A stretch of 64,000 bases of DNA from Raphanus sativus (Eukaryota > Streptophyta > Magnoliopsida > Brassicales > Brassicaceae), in assembly GCF_000801105.2 (NCBI RefSeq), contig NC_079511.1, forward strand, positions 14,822,602 through 14,886,601, written 5' to 3'. The translations under genes were made by a program, and so were the position numbers. Below the pieces are notes generated by a model. It made no database searches and was not told where the DNA came from. It saw only the letters and a program-made list of their open reading frames with translations. Of the stretch, positions 45,767-56,385 are shown one piece after another (the stretch's first letter is position 1; each line of letters starts with the position of its first letter).

Positions 45767-46726
45767 TTCTCACTTTTTCAATTTTTTTTTTATTTTAAAA
45801 AAAATTCATTTAAATAATTGTATATTAAATAAAGATATATTAAAATAAATTATCATTATTAATCCATAAAAAACATGTAAAAAACATTCTTTACAAAACG
45901 AATAGAGTAAATCATAGCTATAAATGCATAGTAATTATGAGTATATTTCCTATAGTTGATAATTTTAACCCAATAAAAATCTAAGAATTACAATTTGTGT
46001 TTTTAAAATTTAAAAATAATTATTATTAATAAATAAAAATTTATTACAAATATATAAAATGTATTTACAAATATGTATCTAGGGTTAATTAATTTGGACC
46101 TTAGGGTTTAGAGGTATTGAATAGGATTTTGTGATTAAATATTAAAAATTTGAAGATCATAATTTTAAAAATAGTTTCAAAAGGTATTTTAGAATTTAAA
46201 AAAAAAAAAAAAATTCATTGTTTTTTTGGAAAAATAAAATATTTATAAAAGTTTGAATTTGAAAACATATAATTCGAAACTGTAAAAAAGATTATTTTGT
46301 TTATTTATTTATTTGTATTTATATATATCTAGGATATAAAGGTATTTTCCCTATTAAATAAAACATTTTGATCCCTTTTCTCTTTAGAGACTAGTTTCGT
46401 GACAAAAAAAAGAAAAGTTTATTTAGGAGATTTTTCCTTGATTAATTGAATTGTAGTTAATAGATAAGTACTAATGATCTTTTTGGATAGAAAGTATATC
46501 TAAAAAATGTTTTTAATATGTGTGCATAAATATAATGTGTCAAATAGTACAGATGGAAGAAATAGTAAATTGTAAGTTCAAATCTATTAAAAATTATTAA
46601 TTAAAGTGAATTGATGTATTTATGATAAGAATTTAATACTTTTATATATAAAAACATTGGAAAACTTAACTTTGTAAAACATATGTAGTACTGATTTATT
46701 TAAACTTTGGGATGAAAATCATATAA
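42761..46726. other. AT-rich region upstream of KAN2
   Basis: No gene is recognised. It probably contains KAN2 distal regulatory sequence. 45,590-46,400 resembles the arms of the MULE candidate at 27.3-28.3 kb (compare AAAAGTTTGAATTTGAAAAC near 46237 with AAAAGTTTCAATTTGAAAAC near 28139, followed by similar ATATCTAGGATATAAAGG / ATACATGAGATATAAGAG), so a related decayed element is likely there. Confidence 0.45.
45709..45762. repeat. (AT)27 microsatellite
   Basis: Uninterrupted AT dinucleotides. Confidence 0.95.
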
Positions 46727-48231
46727 GGGAGATTTGCAATCATACCATGAGGTTGGTACCACTTTTCATATATATACTTAGAAGGAGGACATTTCCAGAA
46801 ATGCCTAAATCATTATAGGCAAAAGACAAAAATAACTCTCTTACAATTGTAACATAATTTCTTTTATCTTTTTCTTTCTCGAGAGAAAGGTTCGACAGAC
46901 GAGATCGAGCGACGGCGACAGCAACGCGACGAGATCAAGCTACGGCAATGAGATCGAGTGTATTCTCTCTCACGAAGCAGACAAGATTGATACTCGAAAC
47001 CTCAAAATGTCAAATCCTCTGCAAGAATCACAAGTTGTAAGTAATTTTCTCGGATTTTGTTGTTTCGATCTAAGAGAAAGAGTTACCTATTAATAGTTTG
47101 ATCTTTTTTTTTTTCATAAAACATACAGACTCATATTAATAGTCGGATCTAAGAGAAAGAGTTTGATAGTGAACATTGAGTTTTTGAAAATTTATAACCC
47201 TTTGTAAATATAGGTTTCAAGTAATTTTAGGATTTTATTACGAATACCACATAGGGTTGATGTTGACTTGATCTTTGAATAGATGCATATAAAAGAAAAG
47301 AGTTTCTGATAGTGAAAATTACACTAAAAAGTATAACCCTTTATAAATTTGGGTTTCAGTTACAATCAATATCGAACTTTTCCCGATGCGGCGATGATCC
47401 TCCTCTACTGTAAAATTGATTCGTGGTGGAGTTTATTTGCGACATTACGAAGAATTGCTATAAGTCGAAGCTATAGTTTCTCTTCCTCTGGCATCAGATC
47501 ATCTTTGACCACTTCACATGTTTGAGGAGATTGTAAAATCTGGGGTTTTACCATTGAAATCTATTAAGGTTTAGAGATTACAATTTGTTGCAACATTGAG
47601 ATTCAGAATATTCATCAATCTGGAGAAGGTAAACGATTGATTAGAGATGAATATGCAATTTGATTTTGTGTTTTGAAATTTTAGGAATTCGGTTTACGAA
47701 TTAAATAAAGACTCTGGGTAGTGAAACTTTAGTATTGAAATTATTTATAAGGATTTATTATATAATTTATAAGGGTTTGTAAATCAGTTATTATTTAGGA
47801 TCTATATAGTGGAAATTTAGTCTACGTACTAGTCAAGAGAGATGACATAGTGATGGTAGTTGCTAGAGAATTGTTTTGTCAACAAACAATGATCAACGTC
47901 AAAGATGTTGTTTCATTATTTTCAAAGGGTGGACAGAACATAAGATGATTCCATCGTTTAGAGAAGTGTGCATAACTACTGTGTTGTATGATATTGCTGG
48001 AAAACATGAATACACAAAAAAATGATTTACAACTCCAGTTAATAGAATTAAATTGAGAAATATTAGATAACTATAGCCTATATGTAATGATATCACCGGA
48101 ATTTGTGCTGATATATTGGATCGAAGAGCTAAAAGCTAACCACGCCCCTGAAGCTTTATAAAAAGAGCTAAATTCTGAATATGTCTTTGGAACTGTCCTA
48201 GAAGAGCTAAAAGCTAAATTTTAAATGTACT

Positions 48232-49015
48232 CCAGCGCGGCAAGTATGGGCGTTATCAACGATACCAACAAATCCATATGTTTTTCCTTCGGGATCACTA
48301 TTCACTAATATGGATCACTTATTCTGGAGAGTTTTACCTAAGATGAATGATCATCAATTTGCATGGATACTATGGTATATTTGGAAAGCAAGGAACATCA
48401 AGGTCTTTAGTAATCTGGATGTTGATGCAAGGGATACACTAAAGCTGGCTGAAACGGAATCTACTATGTGGACTGCGGCCCAAGATTTGAATATACGACA
48501 TTCTATACCACCGCAAGTGCATCAACCTGCCACAATTCCAGGGAGATGGTGTTTCATAGATGGTTCGTGGAAGGATAAGGACTCTTTCTCGGGACAAGGT
48601 TGGTTTAGTACTCTGGAAGGTTTCGAGGGACTAATGGGGGCACAAAATGTTCGGGCAAGTATGTCCCCCCTTCACTCGGAGGTGGAGGCATTGATTTGGG
48701 CAATGTAATGTATGAGAAATTTACGACAGTTTCAGGTTACGTTTGCAACGGATTGTTCTCAGTTGATGAAGATGGTTTCAGAACCAGAGGAGTGGCCAGC
48801 GTTCGCAAGTTATCTGGAGGATATTAAGAGTTTACAAAGTAGTTTCCATATCTCACAACTCATTCATGTACCACGGACGGCAAATTCAAGGGCGGATCGT
48901 TTAGCACGCAGTGCCAGACAACAATCGTCTTTTGTCATTCACATGAATGCAGAGCTACCAGTTTGGTGTGCAGAGTCTATATGAGTCTGTATCTTTGATG
49001 ACAAAAAAGAAAAAA
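48232..49015 (+). pseudogene. LINE 3' fragment: zinc-binding and RNase H domains
   Basis: From 48232 the frame reads ARQVWALSTIPTNPYVFPSG, then MDHLFWRVLPKMNDHQFAWI and LWYIWKARNIKVF, the zf-RVT region of plant LINEs. GRWCFIDGSWKDKDSFSGQG opens an RNase H-like (RVT_3) domain with its first catalytic Asp in FIDGSW, SPLHSEVEALIWAM carries the Glu block, and ATDCSQLMKMV and NSRADRLARSARQ follow. A TAA stop (48706-48708) interrupts after LIWAM in the same frame. The body ends with A-rich AAAAAAGAAAAAAAG near 49001-49016. The reverse transcriptase is missing, so this is a 5'-truncated dead copy, inserted in + orientation. Confidence 0.8.
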
Positions 49016-49364
49016 AGTTAACACTAAGGTAACAAAGCTCGAAATTTACTTTTTACTATGGGCACTTCTTTGCATTCACCATTAGTTTTTTTCTTTGTTT
49101 CTCATCAGAGCATTCTAGAGCAGTAATTATCAAGAGTTAGCTTCCCTAATGCAAGCTGCTCCTGTTTTATCCATTCCTCCATCCTCAATCCGTTCTTCCT
49201 TTGAGTGTTTAATATTCAGCAAAACCGAAATGCTAATCACATATGCCAAGAAATACACATTTGGTCTGATCTGTCTTTCAATCTATTTATGTATTCTTCG
49301 ATGGATCAATTGTGTTTGCAAGAAGAAAGTATCTATAATGATTAATAAAGCTATTCATGTTTAT

Positions 49365-50440
49365 TTATAAAGGTTTATAAAATCACTCATATGAATATAT
49401 AAAACAGTTTTGTATATAAACCATTTATAATAGTTTATAAAACCTTTTATGAACCATTAATATTTATAAAATTTATAAAACACTTAAAATATTTATAACG
49501 GTTTATAAAATCATTTAAAAGAATTTATAAATCATTCATAAGAGTTTATAAATATATTTATAAGGGTTTATAAAAAAATATAAGAGTTTAATAATCTTCA
49601 TAACACAATTTATAAGATGTAATAAATAATTTAGAAGAATTTACAAATCCTTACAAATTTTTATAAGTAAATCTTTAGAAATCTATTTATAAGTGTTTAT
49701 AAATTCTTATAAATCTTTGTAAATCATTTATAATTATTTATGAATCATTGATAAGAAATAAAAAAAATATTTATAATGATTTATATCAAACCATTTACAA
49801 GAGATTATGTATCATTAACAGGTAGTAATAATTGTCTTATAAAGGTTTATAAAATCATTTATAAGAGTTTATAAAATGGGTTGTAAGAGTTTATAATCTT
49901 TATAAATAATTTATGAGTTTGTAAATATATTTATAAGGGTTTATAAATAAATGTATAAGGGTTTATAAATAAATGTATAAGGGTTCATAAATAAATTTAT
50001 AAGGGCTTATAAGAGTTTAGAAATTCTCATAAATTCATTTATAAGAGTATATAAAATCATTAATAATAGTTTTATACGGGTTTAAAAAAAATATAAAGAT
50101 TTATAAAATCACTTAATGAGACTTACAAAATCATTTTCTAGTTAAAGGCATCATGAATGTATTTGTTATTATAAATTCATAAATTATCTCGGGTCTATGA
50201 CGAGTTTATAAGAGTTGATACATCAGATATGAAAGTTTAAAAGTTATTTTTTTAAGTTATATAAATAATTTATAATGTTTATAAACAATTTATAAAGTGT
50301 ATGAATCTGTTTTAAGGATTTCTAAAGTCTTATAAATAATTTATAAAAGTTTAAAACTAACTTATAAGAGTTTATAAGTCGATCTTTAAGTATTTTTTGT
50401 TGACTGATTGATTGATAAGGGTTTATGAATATTGATAGGG
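49365..50440. repeat. Degenerate TTTATAA-rich tandem array, about 1.05 kb
   Basis: Dozens of variants of TTTATAAAATCATTTATAAG and AGGGTTTATAAATAAAT follow each other with irregular spacing of roughly 15-25 bp. Perfect local repeats include ATAAATGTATAAGGGTTTAT (near 49945-49985). TTTATAAA is itself palindromic. Nothing is encoded. Confidence 0.75.
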
Positions 50441-52883
50441 TGAATATCCAGTGTACTAATGCTAGGTAGAATGAGTATAAGGAACTCAAAAATGATTATA
50501 AAATTTTATAAACTGATTTATAATGACTTATTAGTTGATTTTTCTAAAATCTCTCAAAAAGACAATCGACACAAAAATGCTTTGCAAAACATATACTTTT
50601 GCATCATCGGTGATGAGAAAAACTCTGTGAAAATTTTAATGCATTCAAACACAATCTTCTGTACGAAGATAAACATAAGGTAAAATAACAATAATTCAAG
50701 TATCACAGTTATCTTTTAAAAGATAAACACATAAGCACTTTATCCTTTCTCTGCCTTGAGTGCAAGCCAATCTGAGCACAACCAGCTTCAAATACCATTT
50801 ACGAGTGCAAATATAGACTTCTTAAGAGCATCTAAAAGGATATATACACTGCAATCACAAAACAAATCATGGTTCATGAAACCTCTCAGGAAGAATAATT
50901 CATGTACAAAAGAAGCAAAAAAACAGTGTCTTGAATTATATGGTATACACTATGAAAGGTTTATTTTGATTGTCCACATAGCTTCGATGGTGTTTCTTCA
51001 ATGTATTTCTAGTGTTCTTCGACTCATATACAGTTCCAATGTATCATATTCACACACTGTTTTAGAATATCAAAAACATGCTCTTTGGCATATCACCAAA
51101 GGTCCTAAGATCATGTTAAATGCAACTGCAAGAGTAAATATACATAGATCTAGTTGTAGTTAGCCCTGAAACTACAAGATTTTCACCATATTAACAAACT
51201 TTCCTCATTTTTTCTTATTAAGGAACATCAATGGATAAACTGAATACTAAACTAAGAATTCAAAAGCAATCCAAAGATAAAAGCATCTTACACTGAGGCA
51301 GCTACCAAACAAGCGTATATGTCTCATTAGACTTACAAGTGGATAAAGGAGGGGTCTTTAGACCATAACAAGATTCAACCTTTGAACCACCTCGTGATCC
51401 AAGAGAGCGTCTTTCAGCATTCTTCTGATTACTCTAAGCAGAAACCGAAAACGAAATCCAAAAGCTTTAGTGATTGCTTTTGCGGGATTTTGGTAATAGA
51501 TTCAAAAACTAAGTTGAATCGAGAAAGTAAGAAGGAGATTGAAACAGTGGAAGTGGACCTTCCATGGAATTGATAAACACAATCTAGAAAACTTGATGGT
51601 CGTGGTTACTCGTCTTCATTCATAACTAAGCACCATGTTCTTCATCGATAAATTTATAAGGTCTTATAAATTGAAGATTTGAAAACTTCATGAGATAAAC
51701 TTCGTCTCCCTTCCCAGAAACTGATCGATTTTGAAAAATCAAGATAAAATTACAAAAAGAGACGAAAAATCACCATCTATTATTCTCTCAACTTTGTTAA
51801 CGTTTCTTATGCGTTGGCGCAGCGTTAAGCTGATAGACTCGAAGATCGTTGATTCCCACGGGAATGGCCGCTCGACGAGAACTCGATGATCGTTGATTCC
51901 GAAGAATAGCCGTTCAAACGAGGGTTCTTGATAATCGTTGATTCCGAAGAATGCCTAAGACAAGGAAAGAAGAACTGAAAATTCTAGGGTTTTTATAAAT
52001 TCAATAATCGATGTCCTTACAAAGCTATATATCAAACTATATATACTACGCTAATGAGATCGTAACCGTATATCTCTACATTCTAATTTACACAAGTTGT
52101 ACTTATCCTCATAATTAATATAATGGCTAAATAAAATAGAAACTGTATAAACATATATATCCGGTAAGCCCATGGTCTATAGTATGCGCTGCATCATGCG
52201 TTCGTGTGAGAGATCGTCTTGTTCGTCTGAGCTTGTTGAGTTTGGCAGCTTTGTCGGAGAACTCGTCAACGTCGTCAAATTTGCCGGAGAACTCATCATC
52301 GCGGTCCAATCTCGTCGGATTTCATCCCCATAGAGAATTTGATATATCGTTCAATTTGTGGAACTCTCGATTTGAAGAAATCGTGGGAGAAATAGAGTGG
52401 TTTTAGGTTTAATTATTTAGGGGCACAATGTAATTTTGCCTATTAAATTTTTAAAGGTATAATTGGTTAAGGTATAAATAAAATATGGTATAAAAAATTG
52501 GTATTTAGACAAATTCCCTTTATATTTACATTTTCACGGGTTATATACATTAGACTTTACTATTAAATACATCTTAATTTCTTTTAAAAAAGACATAATG
52601 CTTTTATTTACATCATCATAATAAAATGTAGGGTTATGAAATCAATTGATACTTTTTGTTATACAAAAATTCTATTTTAAAGTTTTAATACAGCGTACAC
52701 ATATTTCCGTTTAATATTAATTTCAGTGTATCGATCTTATAGATAATTAATTTATTTCAAATACTATTAGTTAAATATATATAATTTTTAAAATATAAAT
52801 ACAATTTAATCATTTTAATCTGGTTGAAAATAATAAAATGATACTCTTTATGATACATAAAGATTACGAGGCATTATATACTA

Positions 52884-53131
52884 CTCTCTCCATTTTTAAA
52901 TAGGTGTTATTTTGGTATTTTTAAAGGAGATTAAGATATTTGTATAGTTGACTAATATATATCTACTTAAGTGATGATTAATTAAATAAGAAGGATTTAA
53001 CTAAAAATTATTGGTTATTTAAAAGGTAAAAATTAGATTTAATGTACAAAATTACATTGAAATTGTAGAATGACACTCATTTTGAAACAAAATAAAAATC
53101 TCAAATGATACTTATTAGAAAATAGAGGGAG
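52884..53131. mobile_element. Stowaway MITE with TA duplication
   Basis: TA at 52882-52883 and 53132-53133. Left end CTCTCTCCATTTTTAAATAG; inverted right end CTCCCTCTATTTTCTAATAA. 248 bp, matching Tc1/mariner-type MITEs. Confidence 0.8.
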
Positions 53132-53139
53132 TATTTTTT

Positions 53140-53470
53140 ATAGAATGTCCAACTCTTACAACATTAAATGTGGCGGAACCTCCACTAGTTTTAAAATTAT
53201 GAACATTAATGGTTGCAGCAACCATTACGGAGCTGCACAAATCAGTTAAAAAAAAGGAACCTATTCCGGAGCATAATATTTTTATAAAGATAATAAATTT
53301 TATAGTATCTAATATATTAATTCTTTGAGAAATCACATATCTATGTAGGTAGAGTAGGTACGGATTTGGCTATTGAATGGTCAATGCAATATGCAAACAC
53401 CTTCGCGACAATCACGACAATTAGAACTACGGTCTAATAAAAAAACACATGCTTTGAGAATATTGTACTA
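53140..53470. other. AT-rich spacer
   Basis: Nothing recognised. Confidence 0.4.
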
Positions 53471-54464
53471 CTAGGATATCCGTGCCTTGCACAAGATGAA
53501 ATTATTATTTTTATTATGTTTTGGAGAATGAAACAATAGTTCGGTTTCATTTAGATTAGGGTGTTCAATCCGGATAAAGGGTTGGTTTCGTTTCGGTTCT
53601 TTTTTCGGTATTTCGGTTAGTAAAATATAACTACTATTCTAAATTCATATTTACTTTGGTTCGATTTGTTTTATATACCGTCGGTTTTCAGTTTATTCGA
53701 TTCTATGCCAAAACATAATTATTTAGTTTGATATCATATTATATATTATACTCCCTTTGTTTTTTTATTGTAAGTAGTTTAAGCAAAATCTATTTGTTTC
53801 AAAATATAAGTAGTTTTCATAATCTTAAATAATTTATATTTTTATTGGGTTAAGTGTAACCAATCAAATAATATTTACTTATTTATGATTGGTTTAATTA
53901 CACGTAATTTATACAACCAATGCTACTTTTGAAAAATTAATGAATTTCTTAATATTTGTGCATTCATCTAAAACTATTTACATAAAGAAACAGAAGGAGT
54001 ACAAATTTTAGAGTCATGTTATCAAAAAGTCATTTACTAAAAAAATATATATTTAATTAAAAGAATAAAAAATGCTTCTATCATCTAATAAAATAATCAA
54101 ATCTAGAAATTAATATCAAAGCTCTAAATTTTGAAAATAAAAATAAAAAACAAAACAAAAGCATGAAATAAAAACTTTTCTATTCTTACATATTTAGTGT
54201 TTATCAAATTAATATGTCTTCGATTGAACACAACTCTGTTTGTTTAAAGATAAAAAAGTTATAAAAAATTTCAACTAATGGTTGTCTATCAAATTTATAA
54301 TCTTTACTTAAATTTAGTTATTGTTAAAATAAAGCAAAAACATTAAAAAAGAAAGACTAAAAAATAAGAAGGCTCAATTGCAATAAATTGTTACTTAATT
54401 ATAATTCAGGTGATTCAAGTGATTTGCAAATTATAATTATAGTTTAACTCATATAAAAAATAGA
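53471..54464 (-). mobile_element. Probable non-autonomous Helitron (minus)
   Basis: On the minus strand the 5' end would be TCTATTTTTTATATGAGTTA (from 54464, preceded by A). The 3' end has the short hairpin GTGCAAGGCAC, then GGATATC and CTAG at 53471, followed by T. Length about 994 bp. The 3' end is convincing; the 5' end is a reasonable but weaker assignment. A Stowaway MITE is nested inside (53751-53999). Confidence 0.55.
53751..53999. mobile_element. Stowaway MITE nested in the Helitron
   Basis: TA at 53749-53750 and 54000-54001. Left end CTCCCTTTGTTTTTTTATTG; inverted right end CTCCTTCTGTTTCTTTATGT. 249 bp. Confidence 0.8.
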
Positions 54465-54691
54465 TATTCATGCGTCGTTATAAATATATCCATATTTACA
54501 TGTTCAGTTTAATCAGTTATGAATCAAACCATATCCAAATCCTACGTGATATTCTATTGTGAATTTGCACTCCATACACTTCACTTATTCCGTGACTAGG
54601 CATATACCAAAAGCAACTGTTATGGACTCTTCATAAAATTGTAAAGACTCTGATGCCCCTATGAAATTGCTTCTTCGTAGAGTTATAAAAC

Positions 54692-55110
54692 GTGAGAACG
54701 AACTTCCCCGAACCTCCGCCGTCTCTTACACCGTCTTCTCCGAATTTTCTCCTCTTCTTCTCCGTCGCCAACCAGTTCTCCCTTGAATCTCAAACCTTCT
54801 CCGCCCAATCACCCATCGCCACGTCCTCCTCTTCGATCCACACCCTCTCCCTGCCTTCTTCCTTCTCTAAGAAATCAGTTTTAGTCCTCTCCGCCTTATC
54901 CACCGCGATCACGTAAGCCTCCGTCTACGCTCCCGATCACGACCAATCGGACGGCAACGGCAGCCCTAGCAGAAACAGCCGTCTCTACGACTCTATCGAG
55001 CACGCGGTTCAGAAATCCGGAGCCTCGCTAAGGAGAGTCGTCCACCACGCCAGGCAAACCGGCGTCGCCGCTTCCGTTCTGTGGCAGTCGCTCAGGTCGG
55101 TTCTCTCGTC
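54692..55110 (+). pseudogene. Broken first exon of an unidentified nuclear gene
   Basis: A GC-rich coding-like stretch reads RTNFPEPPPSLTPSSPNF, a Ser-rich segment (possible transit-type N-terminus), then after an in-frame TAA (about 54914) ASVYAPDHDQSDGNGSPSRN, LYDSIEHAVQKSGASLRRVV and QTGVAASVLWQSLRSVLSS. It ends at a possible donor GTCAGT near 55109. The expected start codon is GTG rather than ATG. The lower part looks like the beginning of a plant ARM-repeat-like protein, from memory and with low certainty. No downstream exon was found before the transposons that follow. A lost start plus a nonsense codon suggests a pseudogene. Confidence 0.5.
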
Positions 55111-55186
55111 GGTCAGTCACCGTAACCTTCCATAATCATTTTCTCCAAAAAGGCTTTTATGTATTTTCGACAACACCTCTATAACT

Positions 55187-55363
55187 TAGGGGTGGGCAAA
55201 AAACCCAAACCAAACCGAACCAAACTAACCAAACCGAAGTTAAACCGAACCAAACCAAACCGTGCTCTTTATGTAACCTAATTGGTTCACGTTTTATTCA
55301 ACCCGAACGGTTTGGTTTGGTTTGGGTTTAAACCAAACCAAACCGAACCAAACCGATAATCCA

Positions 55364-55394
<31 letters not shown>

Positions 55395-55780
55395 GTATGT
55401 ATTAACATATTGTAAATTTTAGTTAAATTTTTGTTTTTTATTTTTTCATAACTTCCATATCTTTAAAAAATTATAAATACGATTCAAATAATACTATTAT
55501 ATATAAATCATGTAGTATAAGTTTTTATATTCTCATTCTATCGTTTATGAGTTGATTATTTTTTAATAAAAGTATAAAACTGATGCCTTCATATTTTATA
55601 ACTAACCCGAACTACACCGAACCAAACTAGACCATAATAGTGTAAACCGAACTAAATCTAAACCAAACCGAACTGAACTGAACCAAATTAAATCCAAACC
55701 GAACCCAAACCAAAGCTACTTTGGTTTTAATTGGTTTGAGTTTTATAAAACCCAAATTACCCAAACCAAACCGAACCTGA
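55187..55780. mobile_element. Truncated hAT-like MITE (AACCAAACCG-rich)
   Basis: The left end TAGGGGTGGGCAAAAAACCC opens repeated ACCAAACCGAACC motifs, an AT-rich centre and inverted GGTTTGGTTTGGG motifs. The right side stops at CCGAACCTGAAC without the complementary GCCCACCCCTA end, so it is truncated there. It sits in what would be the first intron of the preceding gene fragment. Confidence 0.65.
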
Positions 55781-56071
55781 ACATTTAGTATCTATAGTAA
55801 AATATTAAATTAACATAAATAATAAAGGACGGTATAGTATTCCTTTTAATTTGCCAATATTCAAATAACTATTGGCCCATGTTTATATTGTACCAGGTAG
55901 ATCCTTAATTTATGGTTTGTTTTGGTATTTTGGGCTAAATAGCTCTATTCTATTTAACTTTGGCATTAGTATATTAATTTTACCTAAACATTTAGTATCT
56001 ATAGTAAAATATTAAATTAACATAAATAATAAAGGACGGTATAGTATTCCTTTTAATTTGCCAATATTCAA
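55781..56071. repeat. Perfect 84-bp direct repeat
   Basis: 55781-55864 and 55988-56071 are identical over 84 bases, beginning ACATTTAGTATCTATAGTAA and ending TTTGCCAATATTCAA. They are 123 bp apart. The first copy starts exactly where the truncated MITE ends. Confidence 0.9.
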
Positions 56072-56385
56072 CAAAGTCGAATATAAATCTATTCATGAAA
56101 AAAAACACACACACATATTCAGTCTGTGCGTAATTAAAAGAAATATATGTTCTCTCGATGGCAAGAGAAAGAAAACTAATAGGGGAATCACACATTTGTT
56201 CACGATGTATAGCTTTGAGTGAAGTGGTTTAAAACCCTAAAAATGATGAAATTAACAAACTACCTATGATGAAACAAGTTTGGTATCTATGAAAAAAGAT
56301 ATCATGGTGTAATATTTATGGTATTGGCTTAATTAGGACAAAAATTTAGTATACAGACTGCAATTTCTCTAGCTTTAAAACCTAA

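Larger units (their letters stand above)
46727..52518. mobile_element. Candidate large MULE-like element, mosaic interior
   Basis: The left end GGGAGATTTGCAATCATACC and inverted right end GGGAATTTGTCTAAATACCA are similar and resemble GGGAAATTTGC-type Mutator-like ends. No 9-bp duplication was found, so the call is tentative. The interior has GC-richer stretches just inside both ends (46870-47040; 51780-52400, GTCGTTGATTCC repeated three times near 51846-51945), a LINE fragment and the TTTATAA array. No transposase is seen. Confidence 0.4.
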
